Source: an uncultured Planctomycetaceae bacterium (GTDB lineage Bacteria; Planctomycetota; Planctomycetia; Pirellulales; UBA1268). From it: 14,731 nucleotides of DNA. The DNA lies in NCBI GenBank assembly GCA_937926325.1, contig CALAZQ010000571.1, positions 1-14,731 on the forward strand, in the 5' to 3' direction. Under the pieces are notes generated by a model that ran no database searches, was not told the origin of the DNA, and saw only the letters and a list, made by a program, of their open reading frames with translations. Shown here in pieces: positions 11,871 to 14,731 of this stretch. The position numbers and the translations under genes are program-made. The first letter of the stretch is position 1. Each line of letters begins with the position of its first letter.

Positions 11871-14731
11871 ATGCGCAGCATCATTGGCTGGACCGTCAAA
11901 AACATGCCGGCGATGAACACGCTGGTGGCGGCGATCCTCATCGTCGGGACGATGAGCTTTGCCAGCATGCGACGGGAGGTGTTTCCCGAGTTCGATCTCG
12001 AGATCGTGCTGGTGTCGGTGCCCTATCCCGGGGCGACGCCCGAGGAGGTCGAGGAGGGCATCTGCCAAAAGGTCGAGGAAGCCTGCCGCAGCGTCACCGG
12101 CATCAAGAAGCTCACCAGCGTCGCCCAGGAGGGCTCGGGCTTCTGCGTCTTCGAGCTCAACTCCAGCGTCAAAAACGTCCAGAAGGTTCTCAGTGAAATC
12201 CGCTCCGAGGTCGAGCGGATCCCCAGCCTGCCGGAACTGGCCGAAGATCCGAAGGTCGAGCAGGTGACGCTGCGGAATCCGGCGATCAAGGTCGGGGTGC
12301 TCGCGCCGCGGATTCCGGGCGAGGTGTCGGAGGCCGAACTGCGGGATGTCGCCGAGGTGATCCGCGACGACCTGCTGGCCCTGCCGGCGGTCTCGGCCGC
12401 CAACCTGCAGGGCGCCCGCGACTATGAGATCGACATCGAGATCTCGGAGCGGACGCTGCGGAAGTATGGCCTGTCGCTGCGGAACGTCGCCGACATCGTC
12501 CGCCGCGAAAATCTCGAAATGCCCGGCGGCACGATCCGGGGTGAGAGCGGTGAGATTCTGCTGCGGGGCAAGAACAAGCGGTATGTCGGCGAGGAGATCG
12601 CCAAGCTGCCGCTGGTCACCCTGCCGGACGGGCTGGTGCTGACCGTCGGCGACCTCGGCACCGTCCGCGATGACTTTGCCGATGTGGCCGCCACGAACCG
12701 CATCAACGGCCGGCAGGGCATGGTCATCTCGATCGACCGCAGCTCGGGCGAGGACCTGCTGGCGATGACGGCGGCAGTGAAGGACTACGTCGGCGAGGCG
12801 AAGCTGCCGCCGGGCTATGAATTGATCACCTGGGCCGACCAGTCGGTCGACGTCCGCGATCGGCTCGAGATGCTGGTCAGTGCCGGCACCCAGGGGCTGC
12901 TGATCGTCTTCGTGATCCTGTCGCTGTTTCTCGACCTCAAGATCGCCTTCTGGGTGGCTCTCGGCATTCCCTTCTGCATGCTCGGGACCGGCGGGCTGAT
13001 GTTCCTGACCGACCAGACGCTGAACATGCTCTCGATGTTCGCCTTTCTGATGGCGATCGGCATTGTCGTCGATGACGCCATCGTGGTCAGCGACAACATC
13101 GAGCGGCACCGGCGGATGGGGAAGAAGCCGGTCACCGCCGCCATCGACGGCACGGCCGAGGTCACCCCCAGCGTCATCTCCAGCGTGATGACGACGGTGA
13201 TTACCTTCCTGCCGCTCTGCTTTGTCTCGGGGGTGATGGGCAAGTTCATCGCGGTGATGCCGTTTGCCTTCATCACCGCCCTGCTGATGTCGCTGTTTGA
13301 GTCGCTGCTGGTGCTGCCGGGCCATCTGTCACACGAGAAGGGACTGATCTTCACGCTGCTCGGCTGGCTGCTGTATCCGCTGAAGCTGCTGCTGCCGGTG
13401 CTCGCCTGGCTGCAGCGGATCTGTGACCGGGGCCTCTCCTGGTTCATTCGCTTCTGCTACCAGCCGCTGTTGAACCTCGCCCTCGGCAATCGGCTCAGCA
13501 CGATGGCCCTCGCCCTCAGCGTGCTGCTGCTGGCCGTGGCCACTGTCCGCAGCGGCATCACCCCGTTTTCCCTCTTTCCCAAGATCGACGCCAACCGGCT
13601 GCTCGCCAAGATCACCTTCCCCGATGGCACGCCGGTGGCGGTCACCGAAGAGGCGACCCGGCGAATCGAAGAGGCGGCCTTCACCACCAGCCAGAAACTC
13701 TCGCGACCCGGCGAGCCGATTCTCAGTCTGGTGCACCGCTCGGTCGGCCAAGTGGCTGCCCAGGGTGAGGTCGGCCCCGACGCCCGCGTCAGCGGCAGCC
13801 ACGTCGGCGCGGTGGCGATCGAACTGGTCGATGGCGAAAGCCGGGATGTCACCAGCGAGCAGTTCATCAGCGACTGGCGGCAGCTGGCCGGCGAGTTTCC
13901 CGGGGTCGAAAGCCTGATTTTTGGCACCGAAAACATCGGCCCCGGCGGCAAGGCGGTCGAGTTCAAATTGCTGGCCCGCAGTGACCCCGAGTCGATCCGG
14001 CAGCTGGAGGCGGCGGTGGAACGCTGCAAGGAGTGGCTGGCCCAGTACCCCGGGGTGATCGACATCGACGACGATTCGCGGCCGGGCAAGTGGGAGTACC
14101 AGATTCGCGTCCAGCCGCAGGCTGAGGCGATGGGGGTGTCGCTGGCCGACCTGGCCGGCACGGTCCGGGCCAGCTACTACGGCGAGGAGGTGATGCGGCT
14201 GCAGCGGGGCCGGCATGAGGTCAAGCTGATGGTCCGCTATCCGCAGGAGGAGCGGCGGAGCGTCGCCACGCTCAGCGACATCCGGGTCACCAGCCCCGAC
14301 GGGGTCAAGCGGCCGCTCGATGAACTGGCCGAAATTGACATCAAGCGGGGCTACTCCGAAATCAACCGGCTCAGCCAGCGGCGGTCGATCACCGTCGTGG
14401 CCGATATCGACGTCGCCAAGAGTTCCCTGACCAGCGGCCAGATCACCGGCGACATGGCCAAGCGGCTGATGCCCGACCTGTTGGCGGAGTACCCGCGGGT
14501 GAGCGTCCGCTGGGAGGGCGAGCAGGAGCAGACCCGCGAGAGCCTCCAGAGCCTCGGCGTCGGCTTCGTCGTCGCGTTGTTCGCGATGTTCATCCTGTTG
14601 ACGATGGAGTTCAAGTCGTACTTTCAGCCGCTGTTGATCATCGCCATCATTCCGTTTGGCTGCGCCGGATCGGTCTTCGGCCATGCCCTGATGGGCATGC
14701 CGCTGACGCTCTTCAGCATGTTCGGCCTGGT
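11871..14731 (+). CDS. RND-family inner-membrane efflux pump, 3' end cut by window
   Basis: The frame is open from the ATG at 11871 (GGAGAG at 11861-11866, 4 nt upstream) to the window end, giving 953 visible residues of a protein that normally has about 1030-1100. TM1 (about 11-31) is followed by MRREVFPEF and VPYPGATPEEVEE, typical of the family. TM2-TM4 run from about 341 to 408, and the TM4 segment GIVVDDAIVVSDN carries the paired aspartates D401-D402 that relay protons in AcrB-type pumps. A second porter half starts at FPKIDANRLLAKITFPDG. The end, GMPLTLFSMFGLV, reaches the start of TM10; the rest of the relay lies outside. It forms an operon with the adaptor. Cysteines 65, 72 and 92 in the first porter domain are unusual. 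The substrate (drug, lipid or metal) cannot be assigned. Confidence 0.93.
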   Translation, partial: MRSIIGWTVKNMPAMNTLVAAILIVGTMSFASMRREVFPEFDLEIVLVSVPYPGATPEEVEEGICQKVEEACRSVTGIKKLTSVAQEGSGFCVFELNSSVKNVQKVLSEIRSEVERIPSLPELAEDPKVEQVTLRNPAIKVGVLAPRIPGEVSEAELRDVAEVIRDDLLALPAVSAANLQGARDYEIDIEISERTLRKYGLSLRNVADIVRRENLEMPGGTIRGESGEILLRGKNKRYVGEEIAKLPLVTLPDGLVLTVGDLGTVRDDFADVAATNRINGRQGMVISIDRSSGEDLLAMTAAVKDYVGEAKLPPGYELITWADQSVDVRDRLEMLVSAGTQGLLIVFVILSLFLDLKIAFWVALGIPFCMLGTGGLMFLTDQTLNMLSMFAFLMAIGIVVDDAIVVSDNIERHRRMGKKPVTAAIDGTAEVTPSVISSVMTTVITFLPLCFVSGVMGKFIAVMPFAFITALLMSLFESLLVLPGHLSHEKGLIFTLLGWLLYPLKLLLPVLAWLQRICDRGLSWFIRFCYQPLLNLALGNRLSTMALALSVLLLAVATVRSGITPFSLFPKIDANRLLAKITFPDGTPVAVTEEATRRIEEAAFTTSQKLSRPGEPILSLVHRSVGQVAAQGEVGPDARVSGSHVGAVAIELVDGESRDVTSEQFISDWRQLAGEFPGVESLIFGTENIGPGGKAVEFKLLARSDPESIRQLEAAVERCKEWLAQYPGVIDIDDDSRPGKWEYQIRVQPQAEAMGVSLADLAGTVRASYYGEEVMRLQRGRHEVKLMVRYPQEERRSVATLSDIRVTSPDGVKRPLDELAEIDIKRGYSEINRLSQRRSITVVADIDVAKSSLTSGQITGDMAKRLMPDLLAEYPRVSVRWEGEQEQTRESLQSLGVGFVVALFAMFILLTMEFKSYFQPLLIIAIIPFGCAGSVFGHALMGMPLTLFSMFGL

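Noticed and set aside
9675..13325. A 1216-codon open frame on the minus strand opposite tetR, the adaptor and the pump
   Set aside because: It mirrors three well-recognised genes. In GC-rich coding DNA the antisense frame stays open because the sense codons TTA, CTA and TCA are rare. The translation is low-complexity His/Arg/Asp-rich with no family motif.
13329..14684. A 451-codon minus-strand frame opposite the RND pump
   Set aside because: Same antisense effect as above; the sense strand codes continuously for the pump.

Overview
The window is a GC-rich, densely packed bacterial chromosome segment with no mobile elements, tRNA or rRNA genes, or CRISPR arrays. Gene content and protein style suggest a planctomycete (Planctomycetota, perhaps Pirellulales-like). 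The main pointers are the RND pump with its characteristic N-terminus, a stand-alone fused CobL next to Fe-S assembly genes, many non-ATG starts, and uneven use of Shine-Dalgarno (SD) sites. This taxonomic call is inference from protein resemblance and was not checked by any search.

Left region (1-5795, all + strand): a NUDIX hydrolase cut by the window edge, a class-I cysteine desulfurase, and an A-type Fe-S carrier. These are followed by a very tightly packed run: fused CbiE-CbiT (CobL), a PIG-L/BshB1-like deacetylase (1-bp gap), a four-helix membrane protein (4-bp ATGA overlap) and a renalase-like FAD oxidoreductase (14-bp overlap). The last four read as one translationally coupled operon of apparently unrelated functions. 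Fe-S supply, cobalamin synthesis and low-molecular-weight thiol chemistry are the recognisable themes.

Middle region (5796-8961): an NAD(P)-dependent aldehyde dehydrogenase with its own leader, then an amine-oxidase/desaturase-type FAD oxidoreductase. The aldehyde dehydrogenase therefore sits between two GAGxAG flavoproteins. A short convergent spacer separates these from a bcp/PrxQ peroxiredoxin on the - strand.

Right region (9439-14731): a 230-bp divergent regulatory spacer between bcp and a TetR/CecR-like repressor, then a periplasmic adaptor (HlyD/MFP) and an RND inner-membrane pump that runs off the window end. The spacer holds three undescribed-looking items. One is an 18-bp near-palindrome 10 bp before the tetR start, probably the repressor operator. 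The second is a separate 9-bp perfect inverted repeat (12 bp with a G:U pair). The third is a 28-codon ORF on the - strand with a better SD than bcp itself. The tetR-adaptor-pump order is the usual layout of a self-regulated efflux operon; an outer-membrane channel gene is not in view.

No wholly new defence or mobile system is visible. The best candidates for new biology are the bcp/tetR spacer (small peptide plus two dyads) and the cobL-deacetylase-membrane protein-renalase operon.
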